A stretch of DNA of 64,000 bases from a virus: the IMG/VR virus record IMGVR_UViG_3300010157_000040, positions 1-64,000 of that record, one strand, 5' to 3'. A program made the position numbers and the translations under genes. Positions 19,255 to 26,693 of the stretch are shown here, piece after piece. The first letter of the stretch is position 1. Each line of letters begins with the position of its first letter. The notes beneath the pieces were generated by a model, which was not told the origin of the DNA, searched no databases, and worked only from the letters and a program-made list of their open reading frames with translations.

Positions 19255-21135
19255 ATGAGCACACAAATATTTACATCTGTGCAAGATAATTGCAAAGTTG
19301 ATCATATTAAAGTAGCAACATTAGCTAGTAGTTTTAATACTGCGGATGGTAGTGGAGATTATGATGATAGTTGGGCTTTTATAGGTGGAACTTATAGTTG
19401 GATGTCTAATCCTACAAATGAGTATGCTATAGCATTAGGTGGTAATATATTAAATGTTAAATCAGGTAGTGCATCTATGGCAATTATATTACCTGTAGAT
19501 GTAGATGTAAATGATATCATAACTTTACAAGGAATAGCTACTGGAAGTGGATCAGGAGGTGCTAATTGTCAATTCTTAATAGGTGTATCATATGTAGATT
19601 GTAATGAGTTTGCAAATTCTATAGGAAATGTTAATGTATTTACATTAATCCCTGCAGAATTATTTCCTCAAACACCAGCAGTTATTTTTACTACTTGTTT
19701 TTCTTTAGAAACAACAGGTGTAACATTACCAGCAGGTACACTATTATTTGTTGGAGTAAATTGTCCTACTTTTTATAATCCTCCTGCTAGTTGTAATTTT
19801 TCATATACACTTGATATTACTAAATCTTGTGCACCAATACCAGCACTTACAAATGTAAGAATTCAAAACTGTTGTGAACAAGCAGTATTTGAAGTTATAA
19901 GTTTAGGTACTCAAAATTTACCAGCATCAGGAACATTTTCAGATACAGAAGGTAACTGTTGGACAATTATAGAAACAACATCAGATCCTGTAGATACTGT
20001 AAGATTTGTTGCTAATCCATACAATGACTGTGCTTTATGTCTTCAAGATAATCCATGTCCAATGAACTTAGTTGTTCAATCATGTTGTAGTGGTCAAGAT
20101 GAAAGATTTACAGGATCATTACCAGGAATTAATGTAGGTGATACATTTATAGATACTTATGGTTTCTGTTGGAATGTAACAAAAGAAACATCTGGTCCAA
20201 TAACTGGATTAGTAACAGTTTTTTCAGTATCTGAAAATTGTGAAACTTGTATTACTACACCAGGAGCATGTCCTGATGTTTATCAAATATTTTCTTGTTG
20301 TCATGAAGTTAGATTAGTTTTATATACAACACTTGATCTTCTTGGTTCTGGTGTAATTGGTGGAGATACATTTATGGATCAATATGGATATTGTTGGCAA
20401 ATAAAACCTACACCTGAGACAGGTGTTACTGTTAATGGAGCATTTATTCAAGCAACAGCTAATTATGGTGCTGGAGATTATGCATGTCAAACATGTCTCA
20501 CTGATTTAAATAACTGTAATGTTCCTGTAATTTACAAAATACAAAATTGTTGTTCAGGAGTAATAGAATATGTTGAATATAACTTTGGACTTAATGTAGA
20601 TGATACTATTAGCATTTCAACTATATTAACACCAAAGGAATTTACATGTTATACAGTTCTTGATTGGGATAATACAACTACTCCAACCATTACTATTGAT
20701 ACTTTTAATGGTACATATAAAGATTGTCAAGAGTGTGGAACTTGTCCTAACTTTTATATAGCATATGATTGTACTGGTGCATCTGAACCTGCAGTTTTCT
20801 ATGGTACTATTCCTGGTCTACCTTATTCATTTGTAACTGATGATGGTACATGTTGGTATAGTAACGGTGAAATAACTTCAGGTCCTGCAACTATTACAGT
20901 ATCACAAGATACTAAAAGTTGTCAAGCTTGTTCATTGTCTGGTTTTTATATTGCTGTAGCTTGTGATTTTTCACAAGATGAAATTATATTTGTAAATGAT
21001 GATCAAGCAGGACTATACACAAGAGATATTAATAATGGTGGTTGTTATCAAATAACTATTCCAACATCAGGACCTGCTACAATTCAATCTAATGGTGCTT
21101 TTTATCGTAATTGTGTAGACTGTTTAGCAGGTTAA
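19255..21135 (+). CDS. Cysteine-rich repeat virion protein A
   Basis: 626 residues. The N-terminal 200 residues are beta-rich. From about 203 there are six repeats of 60-75 residues, each with CC or C near the start, GxCW or TCY in the middle, and CxxC at the end (NCC..GNCW..CALC; SCC..GFCW..CETC; SCC..GYCW..CQTC; NCC..FTCY..CQEC; DC..GTCW..CQAC; AC..GGCY..CVDC). The same repeat builds the unrelated-position protein at 41799. Fixed cysteines suggest disulfide or metal-stabilised modules on the particle surface. I do not recognise the family. Confidence 0.6.
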   Translation: MSTQIFTSVQDNCKVDHIKVATLASSFNTADGSGDYDDSWAFIGGTYSWMSNPTNEYAIALGGNILNVKSGSASMAIILPVDVDVNDIITLQGIATGSGSGGANCQFLIGVSYVDCNEFANSIGNVNVFTLIPAELFPQTPAVIFTTCFSLETTGVTLPAGTLLFVGVNCPTFYNPPASCNFSYTLDITKSCAPIPALTNVRIQNCCEQAVFEVISLGTQNLPASGTFSDTEGNCWTIIETTSDPVDTVRFVANPYNDCALCLQDNPCPMNLVVQSCCSGQDERFTGSLPGINVGDTFIDTYGFCWNVTKETSGPITGLVTVFSVSENCETCITTPGACPDVYQIFSCCHEVRLVLYTTLDLLGSGVIGGDTFMDQYGYCWQIKPTPETGVTVNGAFIQATANYGAGDYACQTCLTDLNNCNVPVIYKIQNCCSGVIEYVEYNFGLNVDDTISISTILTPKEFTCYTVLDWDNTTTPTITIDTFNGTYKDCQECGTCPNFYIAYDCTGASEPAVFYGTIPGLPYSFVTDDGTCWYSNGEITSGPATITVSQDTKSCQACSLSGFYIAVACDFSQDEIIFVNDDQAGLYTRDINNGGCYQITIPTSGPATIQSNGAFYRNCVDCLAG

Positions 21136-21147
21136 TAAAAAATAAAT

Positions 21148-21636
21148 ATGAAATACTTAATTATATTACTTGTACTATTATCATCTTGTTCTCTTGAAAA
21201 GAGGTTAGCTAAGTACTGTCCCTTGTGTACTCAAAAGGACAGTACTCAAACAGTTATTCAAGTTAGAGATACTACAATAACTATTCCCGGAGAAACTGTA
21301 TATATTCAAGATACATTATACTGTGATTCTTTAGGACATGTTATATCTAAGTTAGGTGATAGACTAAGAGACAAAGATGGTAAAATCATTACTTTAGAAA
21401 CAAGATTGAGCAATAATGTATATACTACTAAAGCTCAAGTACATACTATTTATAAAACTATAAAAGGCAATACTAAATATTTTACTAAAGTAGTAACTAA
21501 AACATTGAAACCAGAAAAGATAAAGTATATTCCTTGGTGGGTAAACTTCTTAGCTGTAGTGGGAGGGATTGTACTAATTATTTTATTAATTAATATTATT
21601 ATTAAGATCATTAGATCTCAAATTCCTTTAGCATGA
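21148..21636 (+). CDS. Unimolecular spanin-like lipoprotein
   Basis: 162 residues. The N-terminus MKYLIILLVLLSSCS has a lipobox (LSSC, Cys at 14) for outer-membrane anchoring. A periplasmic section with beta and coiled-coil character follows. The C-terminus has a membrane segment (WWVNFLAVVGGIVLIILLINIII). A lipoprotein signal plus a C-terminal membrane helix is the defining topology of u-spanins, which fuse the inner and outer membranes in the last step of lysis. It overlaps the holin gene by 4 bases, which fits the lysis context. Confidence 0.7.
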   Translation: MKYLIILLVLLSSCSLEKRLAKYCPLCTQKDSTQTVIQVRDTTITIPGETVYIQDTLYCDSLGHVISKLGDRLRDKDGKIITLETRLSNNVYTTKAQVHTIYKTIKGNTKYFTKVVTKTLKPEKIKYIPWWVNFLAVVGGIVLIILLINIIIKIIRSQIPLA

Positions 21637-22130
21637 AAACAAAAATAACACTTACAGTATTGTCTATATTCTCCATCTTTGCACCTGTTGAACTTTGCTC
21701 TATTATATTAATGACTATTATATTTATAGATACTATAGTTAAACTTATATCACTTAAAAAAATAGCTTGTTCTGAAAAAAGAAAATACAGAGAAGTATTT
21801 AAATCTAAAATACTTAGAAGAGGTTATATATTTAAAGCAGCAGGATATTATATTTTTGCTGGTGCAGTATTTCCATTAGACTATTATGCATTAACTCCAT
21901 TCTCAAATGCAATTCTTAAAACTTTAGGATATGCAGTTACTATTCCAACTCCTGCTTTATTTACAAATGTATTATTATGTATATTTGCTATCATAGAGTT
22001 AGCATCTATAAATGAAAACTGGTTTGATATTACTGGTAATAATATTCTTAAATCAGCATCAGATGTTATTAAGAAAATTAGATCAGGAGTTGAAGCTGTG
22101 TCAGATACATACAAGAATATTAAAAACTAA
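21633..22130 (+). CDS. Holin (phage holin 4-like)
   Basis: 165 residues with about three to four membrane segments (near 5-40, 70-95 and 105-125) and a basic C-terminal tail (SDVIKKIRSGVEAVSDTYKNIKN). Shape and size match holins found in Bacteroidetes and Firmicutes phages. It sits between the u-spanin-like gene (4-base overlap) and the endolysin gene (6-base gap). Its role is to permeabilise the inner membrane on schedule so that the endolysin escapes. Confidence 0.65.
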   Translation: MKTKITLTVLSIFSIFAPVELCSIILMTIIFIDTIVKLISLKKIACSEKRKYREVFKSKILRRGYIFKAAGYYIFAGAVFPLDYYALTPFSNAILKTLGYAVTIPTPALFTNVLLCIFAIIELASINENWFDITGNNILKSASDVIKKIRSGVEAVSDTYKNIKN

Positions 22131-22135
22131 TTATA

Positions 22136-22597
22136 ATGAAAATACTTAAGTTAAGTCCTGTAGGAGTTGAGTTAATAAAATCATTTGAAGGATTTAGTGC
22201 TAAACCTTACAGATGTCCAGCAGGAGTTCCTACAATAGGATATGGTGCAACATACTACACTAAGATAAAAAAAGTTACTATGGCTGATGCTCCTATAACA
22301 AAAGCAGAAGCAACAGTATTACTTGCTGATATGTTAGGTACTTATGAAAGAGCAGTAGATAGTTATTGCATAGATACAATCACACAGAATCAATTTGATG
22401 CATTAGTTTCTTTTGCTTATAACTTAGGAACCGGAGCATTAAAATCTTCTACACTGTTAAAAAAAGTTAATGCAGATCCAAATGATCCAGACATTAGAAA
22501 AGAATTTATGAAGTGGGTAAATGCAGGAGGAGTTACATTAGCAGGATTAGTTAGAAGAAGACATGATGAAGCTGACTTATATTTTAAAAAAGACTGA
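22136..22597 (+). CDS. Endolysin, GH24 (T4-type) muramidase
   Basis: 153 residues, typical of the family. LIKSFEGFSAKPYRCPAG holds the catalytic Glu (about residue 17), followed by PTIGYGATY and later the helical repeats QNQFDALVSFAYNLGTGAL and FMKWVNAGG, GLVRRRHDEADLY. It cleaves the glycan backbone of peptidoglycan. No signal peptide is visible, consistent with release through the neighbouring holin. Confidence 0.9.
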   Translation: MKILKLSPVGVELIKSFEGFSAKPYRCPAGVPTIGYGATYYTKIKKVTMADAPITKAEATVLLADMLGTYERAVDSYCIDTITQNQFDALVSFAYNLGTGALKSSTLLKKVNADPNDPDIRKEFMKWVNAGGVTLAGLVRRRHDEADLYFKKD

Positions 22598-23202
22598 TGA
22601 GTTATACAAGAGAACAAATTGAAACTACAATCAAGTCTAAAAATTATGCATACTTTGAAGATGCAGTTAATAAAGGATATGATGTCAATATGGTAGGTAT
22701 AAGAAATTCTTTAACAGGAACTTCAGTTAGTAACCTTTTTGATGATATCATGACACTATCTTATAAAGAGAATGGTAACTGGATATATAAGGAATGGCCA
22801 ATAACAACAGATCCTGGAAACAAAGCAATGAAAGAATACCATAATCCTAAAGGTGTAGCAAGACTAGCACTAGGACAGTTTAGAGGTTCTCATTGTATAG
22901 GTTTACATAAAGGACAGTATGAAGCATTAACACAAAAAAATGCAGTAACAATCTGGAGAGATAACAATAAGAATCTTCTCCATGATATGCAAATAATTGA
23001 TAAAGGTTTATTTGGAATTAATATACATAGAAGTAATCCTAAAACAGAATCAACATATGTAGAGAATTGGTCAGAAGGATGCCAAGTATTTAAAAGAGCA
23101 AAAGACTTTAATGAGTTCATGAGTATTATGCATAAAGCAAAAGATACACATGGTAATTCTTTTACATATACATTAATAGAATCAAAAGATATAGAATTAT
23201 GA
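22597..23202 (+). CDS. L,D-transpeptidase-like (YkuD-type) protein
   Basis: 201 residues. The C-terminal half reads GINIHRSNPKTESTYVENWSEGCQVFKR: a His followed at a distance by S-x-GC, the catalytic pattern of L,D-transpeptidases (H...S-x-GC). The protein overlaps the endolysin by 1 base (TGATG), so it is part of the lysis cassette. It could cut or re-link peptidoglycan, or act as an amidase-like cofactor. The motif is clear but the rest of the domain is divergent. Confidence 0.55.
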   Translation: MSYTREQIETTIKSKNYAYFEDAVNKGYDVNMVGIRNSLTGTSVSNLFDDIMTLSYKENGNWIYKEWPITTDPGNKAMKEYHNPKGVARLALGQFRGSHCIGLHKGQYEALTQKNAVTIWRDNNKNLLHDMQIIDKGLFGINIHRSNPKTESTYVENWSEGCQVFKRAKDFNEFMSIMHKAKDTHGNSFTYTLIESKDIEL

Positions 23203-23357
23203 AATTTAGAAATAGTTGGAAATCAGCATCAAAACAATGGGATAAATTAATGATTAGATTAAGAGTCTCTTCATTAGATATATTAACAGTAGAAATAGAT
23301 ATCTCAAGAGACTTTTATTTAATAACAGTAATGAATTTTACATTTAAAAACAGGTAA
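23199..23357 (+). CDS. Small hypothetical protein (52 aa)
   Basis: A 52-codon ORF, MKFRNSWKSASKQWDKLMIR to NFTFKNR, that overlaps the previous stop by 4 bases (ATGA). Basic N-terminus, beta-rich C-terminal half (LDILTVEIDISRDFYLITVM). Its tight coupling to the lysis cassette argues for a real gene. No family recognised. Confidence 0.5.
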   Translation: MKFRNSWKSASKQWDKLMIRLRVSSLDILTVEIDISRDFYLITVMNFTFKNR

Positions 23358-23359
23358 TC

Positions 23360-23641
23360 ATGATAGATGACAAAAATCAGATCATTAGATCTATGAGAAG
23401 TTTTGAAGTTACTCCTAAGAAAAAAAAGAGTAAAACTAAATATCAAGAAGGTGGGACTAGTACTGGTCAAGGTTGTAAAAAAGTTACTACTTTTAAAACT
23501 ACACGTACTGAAACCAGTAATGATGATGATGGTGGTGGAAGTAGTAATGGTGGTGGAAGAAATTTAGGTCTTGAACATTTAGGAAGAAAAATAAGATGGG
23601 GAGCTAAAAATGTTGCAAGAAAAATTAAAAGAGCATTTTAA
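23360..23641 (+). CDS. Basic low-complexity protein
   Basis: 93 residues with KKKKSKTKYQEGGTST (another GG motif), an Asp/Gly/Ser linker and a C-terminus of basic helix (KIRWGAKNVARKIKRAF). The GG motif links it to the putative virion GG-motif set. It ends the lysis operon, just before a terminator. Confidence 0.45.
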   Translation: MIDDKNQIIRSMRSFEVTPKKKKSKTKYQEGGTSTGQGCKKVTTFKTTRTETSNDDDGGGSSNGGGRNLGLEHLGRKIRWGAKNVARKIKRAF

Positions 23642-23661
23642 TTAACCTTCTTTACACATAC

Positions 23662-23695
23662 AAATCCAGGTAACTTAAATTACTTGGATTTTTTT
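23662..23695 (+). terminator. Intrinsic terminator
   Basis: AAATCCAGGTAA-CTTAAA-TTACTTGGATTT followed by TTTTT, with one G-U pair. It separates the lysis block from the packaging block. Confidence 0.85.
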
Positions 23696-23758
23696 GTTTA
23701 AATATATTTGATTTAAACTTATTATATATATATTTGTTTAAACTTAAAAAATATAGTA

Positions 23759-24040
23759 ATGGAAAACCAACAAGAAATGGATATGACTCCAGAAGAATTA
23801 GCAGCTAGAAAAGAAGAAATGTTAAGGTTTTATACCGAATCAATGCCTTATTTAGATGCACAGTTATCTTATGAAAAAATGTTATGTGACATTGATGAAG
23901 CAAGATTTAAAAGATCTAGTATTCAAATGCAGTATGCAATGATGATGCAGTCACAACAAGAACAAGTTGAAGAACCAGAATCAGATGAAAATGAACCTTC
24001 AGAAGAAACTGTTAAAAGACAACTTAAGAAACAGAACTAA
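23759..24040 (+). CDS. Acidic hypothetical protein
   Basis: 93 residues, highly helical and acidic (MTPEELAARKEEMLRFYTESMPYLDAQLSYEKML, EEPESDENEPSEET). It lies at the head of the packaging operon and overlaps the next gene by 1 base. No family recognised. Confidence 0.5.
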   Translation: MENQQEMDMTPEELAARKEEMLRFYTESMPYLDAQLSYEKMLCDIDEARFKRSSIQMQYAMMMQSQQEQVEEPESDENEPSEETVKRQLKKQN

Positions 24041-24399
24041 TGGCCTTAGTTAACCAAGTACAAAAACGTGTTATAATGTCTACACCAGATATTATTAAAT
24101 TTCAGATATTAACTCACTGTTATCTTAATAGGATAATGGTGAGTAATTCTGATATAGAATGTGTTGCACTACTCAGTGTTATTGGTCCAATTGAACTTAC
24201 ACATTTTTGTTATGATGCATTTGAAGAACATGCAATATTTAAATCATCACAAACTGTAAGAAACTGTATAAACAAATGTGAAAAAAATAAATTGATAATT
24301 AAGGATGCTACTAATAAAAAAATTATTATGGTTAATCCTGATATGAAGATACAGACAACAGGTAGTATATTATTAGATTATAAATTTTTAGGTAAATGA
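24040..24399 (+). CDS. Hypothetical protein, winged-helix-like
   Basis: 119 residues. IIKFQILTHCYLNRIMVSNSDIECVALLSVIGP, then SSQTVRNCINKCEKNKLIIKDATNKKIIMVNPDMKI. The helix-turn-helix-wing order and a location just ahead of IHF-like and terminase genes suggest DNA binding. I recall related proteins in crAss-like phages. No function is established. Confidence 0.45.
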   Translation: MALVNQVQKRVIMSTPDIIKFQILTHCYLNRIMVSNSDIECVALLSVIGPIELTHFCYDAFEEHAIFKSSQTVRNCINKCEKNKLIIKDATNKKIIMVNPDMKIQTTGSILLDYKFLGK

Positions 24400-24782
24400 T
24401 ACCCAAGAAATCAACTCTATTATATAAAGATGTATCTGAAGATTTAAATATTACTGTTGATTTAGTTGAAGATTTTATAGAATATTATTATAAAGAAATT
24501 AGAAAAAACTTAACAGGTTTAACTTATCCTAGAATTAACATTGATGGTCTTGGTCATTTTGTAGCAAAAACTGGTATAATTAGAAAAGCTATACCAAGAT
24601 ATACTAAAGTTTTAGAATCACATGATACATCAACATTTAGTGCATACTTTAATAAAAAAGGAATTGAAACTAAATTAGATGCACTACTTACATTGGAACT
24701 TAAATTAATTGAATTAGATTTAAAAAAACAAGAATTTAAAAAAACCAAAAATGAAAAATATACTAAAGATAATATGGGATAA
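24396..24782 (+). CDS. IHF/HU-like DNA-binding protein
   Basis: 128 residues. DVSEDLNITVDLVEDFIEYYYKEIRKNL is followed by YPRINIDGLGHFVAKTG, the 'helix-helix then beta-arm, I.GLG.F' layout of the IHF/HU family. The C-terminus is a long basic helix. Genomes of crAss-like phages commonly carry IHF-like proteins near the packaging genes. It could bend DNA during packaging or transcription. The match is structural rather than exact. Confidence 0.5.
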   Translation: MIPKKSTLLYKDVSEDLNITVDLVEDFIEYYYKEIRKNLTGLTYPRINIDGLGHFVAKTGIIRKAIPRYTKVLESHDTSTFSAYFNKKGIETKLDALLTLELKLIELDLKKQEFKKTKNEKYTKDNMG

Positions 24783-25053
24783 CAAATCTCAAATAATGGA
24801 AGGTATTAAGAATGCAGTAATTAGAGATGAATTTGTTGAAGATGTTGCAAAATTAAGACATAACATTTGTGATGATTGTGACCTTAAAGGAAAAAAATGT
24901 GCAGTTAAAGGTACATCACCTTGTTGTAATGAATGTGGATGTTCATTAGCTCTTAAAACTAGATCATTATCATCTTCATGTCCTCATCCTAATGGAGCTA
25001 AATGGTTTGCCATTACTACAGAAGAAGAAGAAGATAAATTAGATGCACTATGA
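24751..25053 (+). CDS. Zinc-ribbon-type protein
   Basis: 100 residues with a dense cysteine cluster at about 38-78: CDDCDLKGKKCAVK, CCNECGCSL, SSCPHP. This could bind two zinc ions. It overlaps the IHF-like gene by 32 bases and the nuclease gene by 4 bases. Probably a nucleic-acid-binding partner in packaging or DNA processing. Confidence 0.5.
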   Translation: MKNILKIIWDNKSQIMEGIKNAVIRDEFVEDVAKLRHNICDDCDLKGKKCAVKGTSPCCNECGCSLALKTRSLSSSCPHPNGAKWFAITTEEEEDKLDAL

Positions 25054-25880
25054 GTATAGTATTTCAAGCATCAGATCATACTTATAAAAGTATAGATAAT
25101 TCAGAAGGTATAAATTGGACAAGTGTAACTACATTAGTTTCTAATTTTAAAAAATCTTTTGACTCAAAATCAGTTGCAGAAAAAGTTTCAAAAAATAAAA
25201 AATCTAAATGGTATGGTATAGAACCAAAAGCTATACAAGCTATATGGAATGCAGAGTCTGATAGAGCAATGACTCTTGGTACATTTTATCATAACCAAAG
25301 AGAAGATGACTTATGTTCATTAGCATCAATAGAAAGAGAAGGTATAACTGTTCCTGTATTTATTCCTAGTGGTGAAAACAATGGTGTAAGATATGCACCA
25401 TTACAAAAACTAGATCCTGGAATATATCCTGAACATATGGTATATCTTAAGTCAGCAGGTTTATGTGGTCAATCAGACTTAGTAGAAGTAATCAATGATA
25501 GAGTAAACATAATAGATTATAAAACTAATAAAGAAATTAAAACTGAATCATATAAAAACTGGGAAGGTATATCAGATAAAATGAGTTCTCCTATATCTTC
25601 ATTAGATGATTGTAACTTTAGTCACTATGCATTACAGTTAAGTATTTACATGTATATCATACTTAAACACAACCCAAAGTTAAAACCTGGGTATATGCAT
25701 ATACATCATGTTTTATTTGAAGAAGAAGGTAAAGATGAATATGGTTATCCTATTACAAGTTATAATAGTAATGGTGATCCAATAGTAAAAGAAGTAGTAG
25801 TATTAAAAGTACCCTATCTATATGATGAGGTTATAGCAATTATTAACTATATTAAAGATAACCCAATTAAAAAGAAATAA
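25050..25880 (+). CDS. PD-(D/E)XK nuclease (RecB/Cas4-like)
   Basis: 276 residues. The catalytic core is at about 130-180: YPEHMVYLKSAGLCGQSDLVEV (E and GQSD), then VNIIDYKTNKEI (D-x-K). A downstream HYALQLSIYMYIIL helix is the QxxxY motif of the Cas4/RecB-type subgroup. Such nucleases trim DNA ends in recombination or packaging. The gene is in the operon with the terminases. I am confident of the fold but not of its role. Confidence 0.75.
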   Translation: MSIVFQASDHTYKSIDNSEGINWTSVTTLVSNFKKSFDSKSVAEKVSKNKKSKWYGIEPKAIQAIWNAESDRAMTLGTFYHNQREDDLCSLASIEREGITVPVFIPSGENNGVRYAPLQKLDPGIYPEHMVYLKSAGLCGQSDLVEVINDRVNIIDYKTNKEIKTESYKNWEGISDKMSSPISSLDDCNFSHYALQLSIYMYIILKHNPKLKPGYMHIHHVLFEEEGKDEYGYPITSYNSNGDPIVKEVVVLKVPYLYDEVIAIINYIKDNPIKKK

Positions 25881-25882
25881 TT

Positions 25883-26179
25883 ATGATACAATTTTTTAAT
25901 TTTTATAAAGATATAATTCTTGTAGGTAATGTAAAATGGAAATTTTCTAAATATATTTTAGTAAAAAATTTATATAAAATTCCTTCTACAGGTCAAGATG
26001 CTGAGTTTACTAATTATAATATTTCAAAAAAATCAAAGTGGTCAGTTCTTTTAAAACATCATATATATTATGAGGAATATAAAGCAACTTCATTAATAAA
26101 TGCTCTTGTTTTTATTTATAATAATACAATAATTAAAACCAAGAAAAAGTCTAATACTAATATATTTAAAAGAAAATGA
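25883..26179 (+). CDS. Hypothetical protein
   Basis: 98 residues, basic, aromatic-rich (FFNFYKDIILVGNVKWKFSKYILVKNLYKI). No family recognised. It overlaps the next gene by 4 bases. Confidence 0.45.
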   Translation: MIQFFNFYKDIILVGNVKWKFSKYILVKNLYKIPSTGQDAEFTNYNISKKSKWSVLLKHHIYYEEYKATSLINALVFIYNNTIIKTKKKSNTNIFKRK

Positions 26180-26691
26180 TAGTAAGATTGTTTGATGTTC
26201 AAAATGGTATTGTAATACCTACAGAACACTGTTATACACTAAAAGCTTTAAAAGATATAATGGATAACTATCCAGAAGAACATCTTAAGATTTATTTGTA
26301 TTTGTTTTATATGACATGTCCTAATCCAGATATGAATCCTTTTTTTTATGCACCTGATATAGATAAAGAGTATTTAATCATGAAAGAAATAAATGGAGAT
26401 TTTTCATTAGAAGATGATGATATACATACTGCATTAGAGTTTTGTAAAAGAATGTATGAGACACCAACATCTAGAGCATATAAAGGTATTGCATCTATGT
26501 TAGATAGATTAGGTAGATATATGGAGAATACTGCTATTACAGATGGTAGAGATGGTAACATTAATTCTATAGTTGCTGCAGCTAAAAACTTTGACCAGAT
26601 TAGAGCATCATTTAAAGGAGTATATAAAGATCTACAAGAAGAACAACAAAGTAAAGTTAGAGGCGGTCAAGGTCTTGCATATGATAGTTAA
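26176..26691 (+). CDS. Probable small terminase subunit
   Basis: 171 residues directly before the large terminase gene, with a 2-base gap. Features are MIVRLFDVQNGIVIPTEHCY, YMTCPNPDMNPFF, TPTSRAYKGIASMLDRLGRYM and a C-terminus FKGVYKDLQEEQQSKVRGGQG, which I associate with the small terminase of crAss-like phages. The helical middle fits a ring-forming DNA-binding subunit. Position and length support the call. Confidence 0.65.
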   Translation: MIVRLFDVQNGIVIPTEHCYTLKALKDIMDNYPEEHLKIYLYLFYMTCPNPDMNPFFYAPDIDKEYLIMKEINGDFSLEDDDIHTALEFCKRMYETPTSRAYKGIASMLDRLGRYMENTAITDGRDGNINSIVAAAKNFDQIRASFKGVYKDLQEEQQSKVRGGQGLAYDS

Positions 26692-26693
26692 TT

